Shown here in pieces: positions 44,506-53,352 of a stretch of 64,000 bases of DNA; positions within the stretch are counted from its first letter, which is position 1, and every line of letters begins with the position of its first letter. Below the pieces are notes generated by a model. It was not told the DNA's origin, did no database searches, and worked only from the letters and a program-made list of their open reading frames with translations. The position numbers were made by a program, and so were the translations under genes. The stretch comes from Corynebacterium atypicum (GTDB lineage Bacteria; Actinomycetota; Actinomycetes; Mycobacteriales; Mycobacteriaceae): assembly GCF_000732945.1 (NCBI RefSeq), contig NZ_CP008944.1, forward strand, positions 1,665,784 to 1,729,783. The letters are read 5' to 3'.

Positions 44506-45891
44506 TTAGCACCCGATCAGCCTTTGGGCCAGGTAGCCCTCGAGTTCAGTGAGCGACACGCGCTCCTGCGCCATCGTGTCGCGGTCGCGGACCGTCACCG
44601 CGCCGTCCTCCAGGGTATCGAAGTCGACAGTCACGCAGAAGGGGGTACCGATCTCGTCTTGGCGGCGGTAGCGCCGGCCGATGGCGCCCGAGGTGTCAAA
44701 GTCGATGTTCCAGTGCTTGCGCAGCTGGTCGGCGACCTCGCGGGCCTTGCCCGCCAGTGGTTCCTTCTTAGACAGCGGCAGCACGGCGACCTTGATCGGA
44801 GAAAGTCGCGGGTCGAGCTTGAGCACCACGCGCTTGTCCACCCCGCCCTTGGCGTTCGGGGCCTCGTCCTCGTGGTAGGCGTCGACCAAAAATGCCATCA
44901 TCGCACGGCCCAGGCCAGCCGCCGGCTCGATGGTGTAGGGAATCCAGCGCTTCTCTTCGTCCTGGTCGTAGAAGCTCAAATCTTCCCCGGAGTGTTCCGC
45001 GTGCACCCTCAGGTCATAGTCAGTGCGGTTGGCCACGCCCTCGAGCTCGCCCCACTTCGAACCGGTGAAGCCGAAGGCGTACTCGACGTCAACGGTGCGC
45101 TTGGAGTAGTGCGAGAGCTTCTCCTTGGGGTGCTCGTAGAGGCGCAGGTTCTGCGGGTCAATACCGAGGTCGATGTACCACTGCAGGCGATCGTCGATCC
45201 AGTATTGGTGCCAGGTCTCGTCTTCGCCGGGCTTAACAAAGAACTCCATCTCCATCTGCTCGAACTCCCGGGTGCGGAAGATGAAGTTGCCCGGCGTGAT
45301 CTCGTTGCGGAAGGACTTGCCGATGTTGGCGATGCCGAACGGCGGCTTCATGCGCGCCGAGTTCATCACGTTCTTGAAGTTGATGAAGATGCCCTGCGCG
45401 GTCTCGGGGCGCAGGTAGTGCAGGCCCTCTTCGTCGTCCACCGGCCCGAGGAACGTTTTCAGCAGGCCGGAGAAGGCTTTCGGCTCGGTCCACTTGCCCG
45501 GCTGCCCGGTCTCCGGATCGTTAATGTCCGCCAGTCCGTTTGCTGGCGGGTGCCCGTGCTTTTCCTCGTAGGCCTCGATCAGGTGGTCGGCCCGGTAACG
45601 CTTGTGGGTGTGCAGGGACTCCACCAGCGGGTCAGTGAACACCTCGACGTGCCCGGAGGCCACCCAGACCTCGCGGGGCTGAATGATGGAGGTATCGACG
45701 CCGACCACGTCGGCGCGGCTGGTGACCATGTGCCGCCACCACTGCCGTTTGATATTTTCTTTCAGTTCCACGCCCAGCGGGCCGTAGTCCCAGGCGGAGC
45801 GCGTTCCGCCGTAGATCTCGCCCGCCGGGTAGACCAGGCCTCGGCGTTTGCAGAGGTTAACCACAGTATCGATGACGGATTGCTGCCCCAT
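44506..45891 (-). CDS. glyS: glycyl-tRNA synthetase, dimeric class II
   Basis: 461 residues. It charges tRNA-Gly with glycine. Visible are [18 protein letters not shown] and WDYGPLG at the N-terminus, class II motif 2 [15 protein letters not shown] near 190, and motif 3 [18 protein letters not shown] near 320, followed by the anticodon-binding domain ([18 protein letters not shown]). Length equals the C. glutamicum enzyme. The frame is open 14 codons further upstream (GTG 45933), but family members begin near [10 protein letters not shown], so I choose ATG 45891; an AGAGGAG box is a bit far upstream (12 bases). The two unknown genes after it form its likely operon. Confidence 0.95.
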   Translation of the reverse strand: MGQQSVIDTVVNLCKRRGLVYPAGEIYGGTRSAWDYGPLGVELKENIKRQWWRHMVTSRADVVGVDTSIIQPREVWVASGHVEVFTDPLVESLHTHKRYRADHLIEAYEEKHGHPPANGLADINDPETGQPGKWTEPKAFSGLLKTFLGPVDDEEGLHYLRPETAQGIFINFKNVMNSARMKPPFGIANIGKSFRNEITPGNFIFRTREFEQMEMEFFVKPGEDETWHQYWIDDRLQWYIDLGIDPQNLRLYEHPKEKLSHYSKRTVDVEYAFGFTGSKWGELEGVANRTDYDLRVHAEHSGEDLSFYDQDEEKRWIPYTIEPAAGLGRAMMAFLVDAYHEDEAPNAKGGVDKRVVLKLDPRLSPIKVAVLPLSKKEPLAGKAREVADQLRKHWNIDFDTSGAIGRRYRRQDEIGTPFCVTVDFDTLEDGAVTVRDRDTMAQERVSLTELEGYLAQRLIGC

Positions 45892-46142
45892 GGAACGCAA
45901 GTACTCCTCTAGGTTGATGGGTCGGTAGCTCACAAGGTGGCTGGATTTGACGCCTCCGGGCGCTCGGGCCCCAAGACCGATTAGCCGATCGGGTCCATCT
46001 TAGCTGGCCAGCTTTTGGCCGATCGCGGCGGGCAGGGCCGCCACCAACTAAGGGTAACTTAAAAAACCCACGTCCCAGGCCACTTTCACGCTCCAGTGTG
46101 CGAACTTCGCTGACATGCCACATTTATTCCGCCCTTAACCAA

Positions 46143-46156
46143 CATATTGTCATATG
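46143..46156 (+). promoter_or_regulatory. candidate operator, CATAT-N4-ATATG palindrome
   Basis: Palindrome CATATTGTCATATG, about 190 bases upstream of the arsR-type gene. The spacing and AT content resemble ArsR/SmtB or Zur operators, but it lies upstream of the likely promoter, so the role is uncertain. Confidence 0.3.
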
Positions 46157-46280
46157 CTCATACTTTAACAGGTAATACTTTTGGCTATTTTCCCAGATTA
46201 CGGCCGGTCAAACGATTATATGCCAGCATTGCATAAGGTTGATTTGAGATATTCCCAACCTTTCTCGAGGATGCACAATT

Positions 46281-46308
46281 TTGCAATCAAGTCTATTCAT
46301 AGTAGGGT
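46281..46308 (+). promoter_or_regulatory. promoter of the arsR-type gene
   Basis: -35 TTGCAA (46281-46286), spacer 16, -10 TAGGGT (46303-46308); ribosome binding site AGGATG precedes the ATG at 46344. Confidence 0.4.
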
Positions 46309-46343
46309 TTCGATAGCTTCCGATTAGACAGGATGAAAGTTTC

Positions 46344-46682
46344 ATGACCACGAAGATCTTGGCTTCACCCCAGGCAAACACCACCGAAGACCTGGTGAGC
46401 GCCGCCGCCATCATCGGCGCGCTCGACTCGATGCTCCGGCTGCGCATCATCCGCATCCTGCAGACTGGCGATCACTACGTCCACGAACTGGTCGCCGAGC
46501 TCGACAAATCCCAGCCCCTCATCTCCCAGCACCTCAAAGTACTCAAGTGCAGCGGCATTGTTGAATGCGAGCGGCGCGGCCGCGAGGTGCTCTACCGGCT
46601 CTCCCGCGGCGACGTCTGCCTCTTGATCGACCTCGCCGCCTCCGTCGCCGAACGCATCCGCAAGGACAGCCCCCAAGAATAA
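46344..46682 (+). CDS. znr: ArsR/SmtB-family metal sensor, zinc-responsive
   Basis: 112 residues. A winged-helix ArsR fold: LDSMLRLRIIRIL, then the HTH VAELDKSQPLISQHLKVLKCSGIVE, and the wing RRGREVLYRL. Such sensors release DNA when they bind metal. The placement directly upstream of zur matches M. tuberculosis Rv2358-furB and the C. glutamicum znr-zur arrangement, so zinc is the likely signal; metal-site residues are not obvious (only two cysteines, and few histidines). Name by context. The zur gene starts 183 bases downstream. Confidence 0.88.
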   Translation: MTTKILASPQANTTEDLVSAAAIIGALDSMLRLRIIRILQTGDHYVHELVAELDKSQPLISQHLKVLKCSGIVECERRGREVLYRLSRGDVCLLIDLAASVAERIRKDSPQE

Positions 46683-46865
46683 ACCCAGATCTCACTGACA
46701 CCCGTCCAATCGCAGCCGCGGCGCCGAAAACCCCACCTTTCGGCCCGCGGTTAACTCATGCCCCAGGGCGTCGCTAGTCGGAAGCCCCGAGCCCCCACTA
46801 CCCTTTCTGTACACACCATTTACCATGGATATACCCTTCACACGACCAGCAGGAAGAGAATAGCA

Positions 46866-47318
46866 GTGGCCCCTGATATCCCCAGCATGCCCAAACTAGG
46901 CGCGCGCAGCACCCGCCAGCGCTCGGCGATCGTCTCCGTGCTACTCGATATGGATAACTTCGCCTCGGCAAAGGAGATCTACGCGCAGCTCCAACGACGC
47001 GGGGAGAAGGTCGGGTTGACCACCGTCTACCGCACCCTGCAGACGCTGAGCGAGATGCACGCCGTCGACGCCCTCCACATGGCCAACGGCGAGACGCTCT
47101 ACCGGCACTGCATCACCGATAAGCACCACCACCACCTCGTGTGCACCAGCTGCGGCCAAACCCAGGAAATTGACGGCGGGCCCGTAGAACGGTGGGCCCG
47201 CGCGACGGCCGAGGAATACGGCTACCGGCTCACCGGCCACGACGCCGAGGTGTTCGGGCTGTGCCGTAACTGCGCGGCGAAACACGACCACGAGGCGCCG
47301 ACCCAAGCCGAAACTTAG
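46866..47318 (+). CDS. zur: zinc uptake regulator Zur (Fur family)
   Basis: 150 residues, GTG start with AGGAAGAG upstream. Winged helix: RQRSAIVSVLLDMDNFASAKEIY and KVGLTTVYRTLQTL (recognition helix). The metal sites are clear: DKHHHHLVCTSCGQTQEIDG and LCRNCAAKHDHE, giving two CxxC knuckles (structural zinc) and His/Glu residues for the sensing site. It represses zinc importers when zinc is plentiful. A second start (ATG 46887) lacks an upstream signal. It overlaps, convergently, the last four bases of the metal-transport gene that follows. Confidence 0.94.
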   Translation: MAPDIPSMPKLGARSTRQRSAIVSVLLDMDNFASAKEIYAQLQRRGEKVGLTTVYRTLQTLSEMHAVDALHMANGETLYRHCITDKHHHHLVCTSCGQTQEIDGGPVERWARATAEEYGYRLTGHDAEVFGLCRNCAAKHDHEAPTQAET

Positions 47319-48460
47319 CCAATCACGGCACCGAAGAGGTAGCCCAGCGCCCACGTAATGCCGGCGGCAGCCAACCCAATCCCGAGCTGGCGCACCGCCC
47401 GCCACAGCGGCGGCTTGCCGGATAGCACCCCGGTGACGCCCCCCGTGAGCAACAGCGCCACTGAGACGAGCACAACGCCGACGACCGCCCCGGTAGTTGC
47501 CGAGGCCCCAAAAAGGAACGGCAGCACGGGAATGAGGGCACCCAAGGCGAAGCAGCAGAACGAGGAAATGGCGGCGGACCACGCCCCATCGCGCCGCGTT
47601 TCCCGCGCCACCGGCGCCGCACCCGCCGGGGCGGGGTGGCCCAGCTCGGCGCTGTGGAACCGAGCCAGCACCTCCCGGGCGCGCGCCTGAGAATCTTCCA
47701 CGCTCAGTCCGCGCGCCCGATAGACTAGGGCCAGCTCATTCTGGTTGACGTCGAGCTCCGGAATCACCGCGTCGATGCCGTCGCTGGCCTTCGTCGCCGC
47801 CAAAAGCTCCGCCTGGGAACGCACGGAAATATATTCGCCGGCGGCCATGGACAAAGCGCCGGCCAGAAGCCCTGATATCCCTGTCAACAAGACGATGGTG
47901 GGACTGACCCCAGAGCCGACGATGCCAAGGACGAGCGCGAGGTTAGACACCAGCCCGTCGTTCGCGCCAAAGACCGCGGCCCGAAACCCGCCAGAGATCC
48001 GCTCGCGGCTCTGCTCGGCCAGACCACGCACCACCTCGGAGTGCACACGCTCGTCGGCCGCGATCTGGTCGGGAGCGTCGGCGTCATCAAGATAGGGGGT
48101 GCGCTCCTCGGCGCTCTGCATGAGGGCCAAGACGAAGACGGAGCCGAAGTTCTTCGCCAAAAACCCCCTAAACCGGGTAGCCAGGTCGGGCTGGCGGGGC
48201 ATGCCTACATACTCGCCCAGCTTGTCGCGCCAGTAGGCCTCGTGGCGCGACTCCGAGTCTGCAAGTTTCAGCAGGATCTCCCGCTCCGTGCCCTCCTTGC
48301 GGTGGGCCAGCTCGTGATACACCGCGGCCTCGGCCCGCTCGTTGGCAAGGTACCGGCGCCACCGCCGAATCTGCCGCGGGCTCGGCCGCACACCCAGCTC
48401 CGCGGACGCGGCGCTACCGCCTTCGGGCTCATAGCTCGCACCGCTGGGTTCACCGCTCAT
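47315..48460 (-). CDS. VIT1/CCC1-type metal transporter with N-terminal ferritin-like domain
   Basis: 381 residues. Residues about 35-150 are a rubrerythrin-like four-helix region (ANERAEAAVYHELAHRKEG, ADSESRHEAYW) with Glu and ExxH metal ligands. From about 175 the VIT1/CCC1 transporter follows: FGANDGLVSNLALVLGIVG, then GALSMAAGEYISVRSQAELL, a cytosolic helix pair, and the last segments. This Erythrin-VIT1 fusion moves iron or manganese across the membrane; here it is convergent with zur and overlaps it by 4 bases, suggesting a link to metal balance. Start ATG 48460; an upstream in-frame ATG adds nine unsupported codons. Confidence 0.9.
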   Translation of the reverse strand: MSGEPSGASYEPEGGSAASAELGVRPSPRQIRRWRRYLANERAEAAVYHELAHRKEGTEREILLKLADSESRHEAYWRDKLGEYVGMPRQPDLATRFRGFLAKNFGSVFVLALMQSAEERTPYLDDADAPDQIAADERVHSEVVRGLAEQSRERISGGFRAAVFGANDGLVSNLALVLGIVGSGVSPTIVLLTGISGLLAGALSMAAGEYISVRSQAELLAATKASDGIDAVIPELDVNQNELALVYRARGLSVEDSQARAREVLARFHSAELGHPAPAGAAPVARETRRDGAWSAAISSFCCFALGALIPVLPFLFGASATTGAVVGVVLVSVALLLTGGVTGVLSGKPPLWRAVRQLGIGLAAAGITWALGYLFGAVIG

Positions 48461-48518
48461 GCGCTCACTCACCGCCGTCTTCCCCACTCCTTTCCACGTG
48501 CCCGCCGCTGTGACGCGG

Positions 48519-49256
48519 TTACTTCACCGCGCCGAAGCGGCGGTCACGCTGCGCGTACTCACGCACCGCGTCAAAGACATCCTGCTGCGTGTAGTCCGGG
48601 AAAAGCTTATCTTGATAAACCATCTCTGCATAGGCCGACTGCCACAACAAGAAGTTCGAGGTGCGCTTTTCCCCAGACGGGCGCAAGAACAGGTCCACGT
48701 CCGGCATCTGCGGATCGTACAGGAACTCGGCAAAACTCTCCTCGGTGATCTCGCCGGGGCTCAGCTCGCCTCGCTGGGCGGCCGCCGCCATGGCCCGCAC
48801 GGCGTCGACAATCTCCGCGCGCCCACCGTAATTGACGCACATCACCAGCGTCATCGCCGTGTTGTGCTGGGTCAGCTCCTCTGCGGCCTCCAGCTCCCGG
48901 ATCACCGAGCGCCAGAGCCTCGGCCGCCTGCCCGCCCAGACCACGCGCACGTTCTTCTCGTGCAAAACGTCGCGCTCCCGCCTCAGCACGTCGCGCGAAA
49001 AGCCCATCAAAAATCGGACCTCATCGTGGCTGCGCCGCCAGTTCTCCGTGGAGAAAGCATAAGCCGACAAGTACTTCACCCCGAGGGCCAGGCAGGCGTC
49101 CACCACCTCCATGAGCACGGCCTCGCCCTTGCGATGGCCCTCGGTGCGCGGCCAGCCCCGCTGCCGGGCCCAGCGGCCGTTTCCGTCCATGACCAAAGCG
49201 ATGTGCCGCGGGATCAGCTCGGCGGGGATTTCGGGAAGCGGATTGAGCTCGTTCAC
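48519..49256 (-). CDS. uppS: polyprenyl diphosphate synthase (cis-prenyltransferase)
   Basis: 245 residues. [22 protein letters not shown] (first Asp/Arg/His), [11 protein letters not shown], and the C-terminal [19 protein letters not shown] are standard cis-prenyltransferase motifs. It condenses isopentenyl units onto a short allylic starter to make the long carrier lipid (decaprenyl/undecaprenyl phosphate) for peptidoglycan and arabinogalactan. The LRPSGE wording is that of the actinobacterial long-chain type (M. tuberculosis Rv2361c). Start GTG 49256 has CAGAAT 7 bases upstream; the upstream extension lacks support. Next to recO and era, as in mycobacteria. Confidence 0.94.
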   Translation of the reverse strand: MNELNPLPEIPAELIPRHIALVMDGNGRWARQRGWPRTEGHRKGEAVLMEVVDACLALGVKYLSAYAFSTENWRRSHDEVRFLMGFSRDVLRRERDVLHEKNVRVVWAGRRPRLWRSVIRELEAAEELTQHNTAMTLVMCVNYGGRAEIVDAVRAMAAAAQRGELSPGEITEESFAEFLYDPQMPDVDLFLRPSGEKRTSNFLLWQSAYAEMVYQDKLFPDYTQQDVFDAVREYAQRDRRFGAVK

Positions 49257-49263
49257 GGACCTT

Positions 49264-49269
49264 ATTCTG
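49264..49269 (-). promoter_or_regulatory. -10 element for uppS, leaderless type
   Basis: CAGAAT on the minus strand, 7 bases before the GTG start. Confidence 0.3.
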
Positions 49270-49294
49270 CCAGCCCGCCCCGCGTTAGGCCCCA

Positions 49295-50044
49295 CTAGCC
49301 TTCCTCCATCGCCGCCAAGCTCCTTAAGGTGGTCTCCAGCTGCCAGTGGACGTGCGCACGAGTGAGCCGGTGCGCGGTCGCGACGAGCTGTGCCCCGTCG
49401 GGGCCGGCAGCCACCCCGCGCGCCTCGGCCATGCGCCCGTTGAGGAGCAGCCACATCAAGTGCAGGGCCTCCTCCGGGACGTCCACCGACCCGCTAGGCC
49501 GGCAGTGCACGCACACCGCCCCGCCGGCCCCCGGGTGGAAGGCGTGATGCGGACCGGGCCGGGAACACTGCGCGCAGTCGAAGAGGCTGAGCGCCCAGCC
49601 GGCGTGGGCGGTCGCGGCAAGCAAGAAAGAATCGAGAACGAGCGTGGGCTCTTCGCAGCGCTGCAGACTTTTCAGCGTCTGGTTGGCGGTATCGAATAGG
49701 TAGGGGTCATCGCCCGACTCGGCCACCGCGAGCCGCTCGGCGCACTCCAAGACCGCGCAGGCGGCCGTGTAGCGCTCGTAATCGCCGATCAGCCTGGCCC
49801 CGTAGAAGGAGACCGTGTCTGCCCCCGTAATCGTCGCGAGGTTGCGGCCCGGGTAGAGCTGCACGTTGAGCTCCACGAAAAGCTGCAGCCGAGAACCGAA
49901 CCGGGACTTCGCCCGCCGCACTCCCTTGGCTACCGAGCGCACGATCCCGTGGCTGCGGGTCAACAGCACCACCACGCGGTCGGCCTCGGCGAAATCGTAG
50001 GTGCGCAGCACCAGCGCCGCGTCGCGAAAACTCTGCCTGCGCAC
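49295..50044 (-). CDS. recO: DNA repair protein RecO
   Basis: 249 residues, GTG start. The N-terminal 80 residues are an OB fold: [26 protein letters not shown] and [22 protein letters not shown]; then a helical domain, and [15 protein letters not shown] ... CVHCRP, the C4 zinc finger of RecO. It anneals single strands and works with RecR to load RecA at gaps (RecFOR). Its start overlaps no gene; era ends 32 bases upstream in the same direction, so the genes probably form one operon, as in other actinobacteria. Confidence 0.94.
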   Translation of the reverse strand: MRRQSFRDAALVLRTYDFAEADRVVVLLTRSHGIVRSVAKGVRRAKSRFGSRLQLFVELNVQLYPGRNLATITGADTVSFYGARLIGDYERYTAACAVLECAERLAVAESGDDPYLFDTANQTLKSLQRCEEPTLVLDSFLLAATAHAGWALSLFDCAQCSRPGPHHAFHPGAGGAVCVHCRPSGSVDVPEEALHLMWLLLNGRMAEARGVAAGPDGAQLVATAHRLTRAHVHWQLETTLRSLAAMEEG

Positions 50045-50076
50045 TGAACGTGATGCCCTTTCTGGATGCGCGCTAC

Positions 50077-50994
50077 CTAGAAGCCGAGCCTGCCGAGCGC
50101 CTTGGGGTCGGACTGCCAGTTCTTCAACACCTTGAACCGCAGGTCGAGATAGATGTTCTGGCCCAGCAATTCGATGATGCTGGCCCGCGCGGTGGAGATG
50201 ATCCGACCCATGCGCCGGCCATGCGGTCCGGTGATGATCCGGCGCTGGCCGGGACGCTCGATGTAGATTACCGCGTGGACGTCGAGCACCCCCTCACGCT
50301 CCTCGTTGGGCAGCACCTCGTCGACGGCGACGGCGATCGAGTGGGGTAGCTCGTCGCGCAGGCCGCCCAGTGCCGCCTCGCGGATCAACTCGGCGATGCG
50401 CGTATCGCGGTCGTCGTCCGTCACGTGGCCGTCCGGGTAAAGCTTAGGACCTTCCGGCAGAAGGCCCTTGACCACGTCCATGAGCACGTCGAGCTGTTCC
50501 CCGCTGCGCGCGGAGACCGGGACGATCTCGCTGCCAGCGCCCAGCAGCTCGTGCACGTCCATCAGCTGGGCGGCGATCTGGTCGCGGGAGACCTTGTCCA
50601 CCTTCGTCACCACTCCCACCACCGGGGTGCGTGGCACTGCCCGGCGCAACGTCTCTACGATCCACCGGTCGCCGGGGCCGATTTTCTCATCGGCCGGGAT
50701 GGTCAGCGCGATGACGTCCACGTCCGCGTAGGTCTCCTGCACCTGCGCGTTCAGCCGCTCGCCCAGCAGCGTGCGCGGGCGGTGCAGGCCGGGGGTGTCC
50801 ACCAGGATCACCTGGCAGTCTTCGCGATGGACGACGCCCCGAATGGGATGGCGGGTGGTCTCCGGCTGATCGGCGGTGATTGCAATCTTCTCGCCCACCA
50901 AAGCGTTTGTCAGCGTCGATTTTCCGGTATTCGGCCGGCCGACAAAACTTAAGAAGCCAGAGCGGAAGCCCTCGGGGGTATCAGTAAAGCTCAC
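50077..50994 (-). CDS. era: GTPase Era
   Basis: 305 residues. G1 GRPNTGKST (near 20), G2 TTRHPIRG, G3 DTPGLHRP, G4 TKVD and G5 SARSG, then a C-terminal KH domain (HSIAVAVDEVLPNEERE; GHRRMGRIIS). Era assists 30S ribosome maturation and monitors 16S rRNA end processing. Start GTG 50994 (VSFTDTPEGFRSGF) with TAGACT 7 bases upstream, a leaderless pattern; the longer in-frame extension lies in the pdxY gene. recO and uppS follow, so the operon is ribosome biogenesis, repair and cell wall carrier. Confidence 0.96.
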   Translation of the reverse strand: MSFTDTPEGFRSGFLSFVGRPNTGKSTLTNALVGEKIAITADQPETTRHPIRGVVHREDCQVILVDTPGLHRPRTLLGERLNAQVQETYADVDVIALTIPADEKIGPGDRWIVETLRRAVPRTPVVGVVTKVDKVSRDQIAAQLMDVHELLGAGSEIVPVSARSGEQLDVLMDVVKGLLPEGPKLYPDGHVTDDDRDTRIAELIREAALGGLRDELPHSIAVAVDEVLPNEEREGVLDVHAVIYIERPGQRRIITGPHGRRMGRIISTARASIIELLGQNIYLDLRFKVLKNWQSDPKALGRLGF

Positions 50995-51001
50995 GGCGGC
51001 C

Positions 51002-51007
51002 AGTCTA
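51002..51007 (-). promoter_or_regulatory. -10 element for era, leaderless type
   Basis: TAGACT on the minus strand, 7 bases before the GTG of era; it lies in the gap after pdxY. Confidence 0.4.
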
Positions 51008-51070
51008 ACTGCCCCGGGCGAACGGGCCGGGCTGCGGGCCCGGCTGCCCGGGCAGACTGCACCGCCGCGG

Positions 51071-51919
51071 TTAGATCTCCCGAACCGCGAACTGCTCGCG
51101 GGGGTGGGCGAACGCGTCCTGGGCCGCGACCAGCTCCAGCTCCCGGTTGCCGGTGCGGTAGGTCTTCTCCAGCAGATCGAAAATGCTGGAGGCCGTCTTA
51201 GCCAGGGCACCCGACGCGTCCCCCGTGGCGACGTAGTGGCCGGCGAACAGCGCCACGGTGACATCGCCCGAGCCGTTGCGCTTCATGGGCAGGTATGGGG
51301 TGGTGACGAGCCACCGGCCGCGCTCATCTACCACGAGCATCTCTATCGTCCCCTCGTCGCGGTCCGGGCGCTCCACCGAGGTCACCAGCACCGTCTTGGG
51401 GCCCATCTGCCGGGCCTTTTCCACGGCGTCGAGCGTGGAGTCCAAGTCGCCGACGCTGGCGCCGGTAAGGTAACCCAGCTCGAATTGGTTCGGGGTAATG
51501 ACGTCGGCCTCGGGCACCACGACGTCGCGCAGCAACGGCGGGATGGCGTCGTCGACATGGCAGCCCGACTTGGCGTTGCCCATCACCGGGTCGCAGACGT
51601 AGAGCGCCTTCGGGTTAGCCGCGCGCACCTCGCGAGCGGCCTGCACGATGACCTGGGCTATGTCCGAGCCGCCCTGGTAGCCGGAGAGAACAGCGTCGAT
51701 CCGGGGAAACTCGCCACGCTCGGCGATGCCGCGAATCACGGCGCTGACATCGACTGCGGGCAGCGCCGGGCCAGCCCACTCGCCATAGCCGGTGTGGTTG
51801 GAGAAGTTGACGGTGTTGACCGGCCAGACCTCATGGCCGAGCCGCTGCAGCGGGAATACGGCCGCGGAGTTGCCCACGTGCCCGTAGGCCACGGCAGACT
51901 GAATAGAGAGAATGTTCAT
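51071..51919 (-). CDS. pdxY: pyridoxal kinase PdxY
   Basis: 282 residues. The ribokinase-like vitamin kinase fold: NILSIQSAVAYGHVGN (substrate), TVNFSNHTGY, YVCDPVMGNAKSG, and RNGSGDVTVALFAGH (anion hole with catalytic Asp) near 227. It phosphorylates pyridoxal to PLP (salvage); pyridoxine may also be used. Start ATG 51919. A small inverted repeat (51947-51968) lies upstream. It is placed between era and the CNNM gene, where the mycobacterial order has no such gene; spacing to both is large, so it is probably its own unit. Confidence 0.93.
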   Translation of the reverse strand: MNILSIQSAVAYGHVGNSAAVFPLQRLGHEVWPVNTVNFSNHTGYGEWAGPALPAVDVSAVIRGIAERGEFPRIDAVLSGYQGGSDIAQVIVQAAREVRAANPKALYVCDPVMGNAKSGCHVDDAIPPLLRDVVVPEADVITPNQFELGYLTGASVGDLDSTLDAVEKARQMGPKTVLVTSVERPDRDEGTIEMLVVDERGRWLVTTPYLPMKRNGSGDVTVALFAGHYVATGDASGALAKTASSIFDLLEKTYRTGNRELELVAAQDAFAHPREQFAVREI

Positions 51920-51946
51920 GATGTCATCGTCCTACGCATTCGCCTC

Positions 51947-51968
51947 GAGGTGTTAATCACACCACCTC
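51947..51968 (-). promoter_or_regulatory. inverted repeat upstream of pdxY
   Basis: GAGGTG (51947-51952) and CACCTC (51963-51968) with a 10-base spacer, containing an inner GGTGT-TAATC-ACACC. About 28 bases upstream of the ATG, so an operator is possible. Confidence 0.3.
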
Positions 51969-52012
51969 AATGGGTAAGGAGGCTAGCGCAGCGGCGGCCC
52001 CGGCGGCGGCTC

Positions 52013-53350
52013 CTAATCGTCTTCCGGTTCCTCCCAGTAGCCGCGCTCGACGACCTCCGGGTCGATGGTCACCAGCACCTGCCGGACACGCACCCGCCCG
52101 CGGCGGTCGTGCCCGCCCTCGGCGCGCAGCGTCATGTGCTCAACCGACACCTCGGAACCGGGAAGCGGCACCCGGCCCAGCTGGTAGGCAATGATTCCGC
52201 CGACGGTGTCGACCTCCTCGACGATGTCCTCGGCAAACTTGGGCTTCAGCCCGGTGGCCTCCTTGAGCGAGCCCTGGAATTCCTCGAGCGAGATGTGCGC
52301 GAGCACCCGGAACGTCGCCGGGCCGACCTGCTCGAAGGGGTTCTCCCCGGCGTCGTCGTATTCGTCGACGATCTCCCCTACGATCTCCTCCAGGATGTCC
52401 TCCATGGTGATCATCCCGGCGATCCCGCCGTATTCGTCGACGAGAACCGCCAGGTGATTGCGGTCGTGCTGCATCTTCTGCAGCAGCTCGTCCAGCGGCG
52501 TCGAATCCGGGACGAACTCCGCCGGGCGCATCACCTCGTCGACGGTGACCGAGTGCCCGCCGTCAGGCAGGTGATAGGTCTTGGCCACGAGGTCCTTCAG
52601 GTAGATCACACCCACGATGTCGTCGATGTTCTCACCGATCACCGGGATCCGCGAGTGCCCGGAGCGCACGCTGAGGGAGGTGGCCTGGCCGGCGGTCTTG
52701 TCCGCTTCGATCCAGATCATTTCGGGTCGCGGCACCATCACCTGGCGGGCGATGGTCCCAGCCAGGTCGAAGACGTTCTGGATCATCCGGTACTCTTCGA
52801 CCTCGACGATCCCGTGCTCCTGCGCGATGTCCACCATCTCGCGCAGCTCAATCTCCGTGGCATAGGGGCCCTGCCTGAACCCACGGCCCGGGGCGAGCAG
52901 GTTGCCCACCCAGATCAGCAGGCGCGCCAAGGGCCCGAGCACGGTGTTCAGTGCGCCCAAGATGACCGCAGCGCGCAGCGACACCGAGTACGGGTTCGTG
53001 CGCCCGACGGTACGCGAAAAGACGCCGACGACGGCGAAGCTAATCAACGCCACGCCCACGATGGCCACGGCGAGCGCCCAGCGATAGGAACTGATCAGCT
53101 CGATGGCGAGACCGGCGGCGAACACGGCTGCCGTCGCGTTGAGCAAGGTGTTGAGGAAGACCAGCGTGTTGATGTGTTCCGCGCGCCGGACGAGCACCCG
53201 GGCGAGCTGGCCGGCGCCGGCAACCTCGTCCTCGCGCAGCTTGTCGACGCGCGCCCGAGAGATCGAGGCGAGTGCCGATTCCGTGGTGAACAACAGGCCG
53301 GAGGCGATGAGCGCGAGGACGGTGACACCAGCGAAGAGGGCGGCGTTCAT
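52013..53350 (-). CDS. CNNM/CorC-family membrane protein (hemolysin-like)
   Basis: 445 residues. The N-terminal 165 residues hold three to four membrane segments of the DUF21/CNNM domain. Then a paired CBS domain (about 200-330: RQVMVPRPEMIWIEAD, IPVIGENIDDIVGVIYLKDL, HLAVLVDEYGGIAGMITMEDILEEI) and the CorC_HlyC domain with GGIIAYQLGRVPLPG. This family takes part in magnesium/cobalt efflux or transport. The ATG lies two bases after the ybeY stop (ATG at 53350, ybeY ends at 53353), so translation is coupled in the ybeY operon. Confidence 0.93.
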   Translation of the reverse strand: MNAALFAGVTVLALIASGLLFTTESALASISRARVDKLREDEVAGAGQLARVLVRRAEHINTLVFLNTLLNATAAVFAAGLAIELISSYRWALAVAIVGVALISFAVVGVFSRTVGRTNPYSVSLRAAVILGALNTVLGPLARLLIWVGNLLAPGRGFRQGPYATEIELREMVDIAQEHGIVEVEEYRMIQNVFDLAGTIARQVMVPRPEMIWIEADKTAGQATSLSVRSGHSRIPVIGENIDDIVGVIYLKDLVAKTYHLPDGGHSVTVDEVMRPAEFVPDSTPLDELLQKMQHDRNHLAVLVDEYGGIAGMITMEDILEEIVGEIVDEYDDAGENPFEQVGPATFRVLAHISLEEFQGSLKEATGLKPKFAEDIVEEVDTVGGIIAYQLGRVPLPGSEVSVEHMTLRAEGGHDRRGRVRVRQVLVTIDPEVVERGYWEEPEDD

Positions 53351-53352
53351 AG

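Larger units (their letters stand above)
45892..46343. other. AT-rich intergenic region before the zinc regulators
   Basis: 452 bases with no gene. The glyS side (to about 46060) is ordinary GC-rich sequence; from about 46070 to 46340 the sequence is strikingly AT-rich for this chromosome. It holds a palindrome CATAT-TGTC-ATATG (46143-46156), a weaker TATGC/GCATA inverted repeat (46219-46235) and a likely promoter for the arsR-type gene. No open frame with a ribosome binding site is visible on either strand. Confidence 0.75.

Noticed and set aside
51947..51968. GlxR (CRP-like) site upstream of pdxY
   Set aside because: It contains TGTGA on one strand but no matching TCACA at the required distance.
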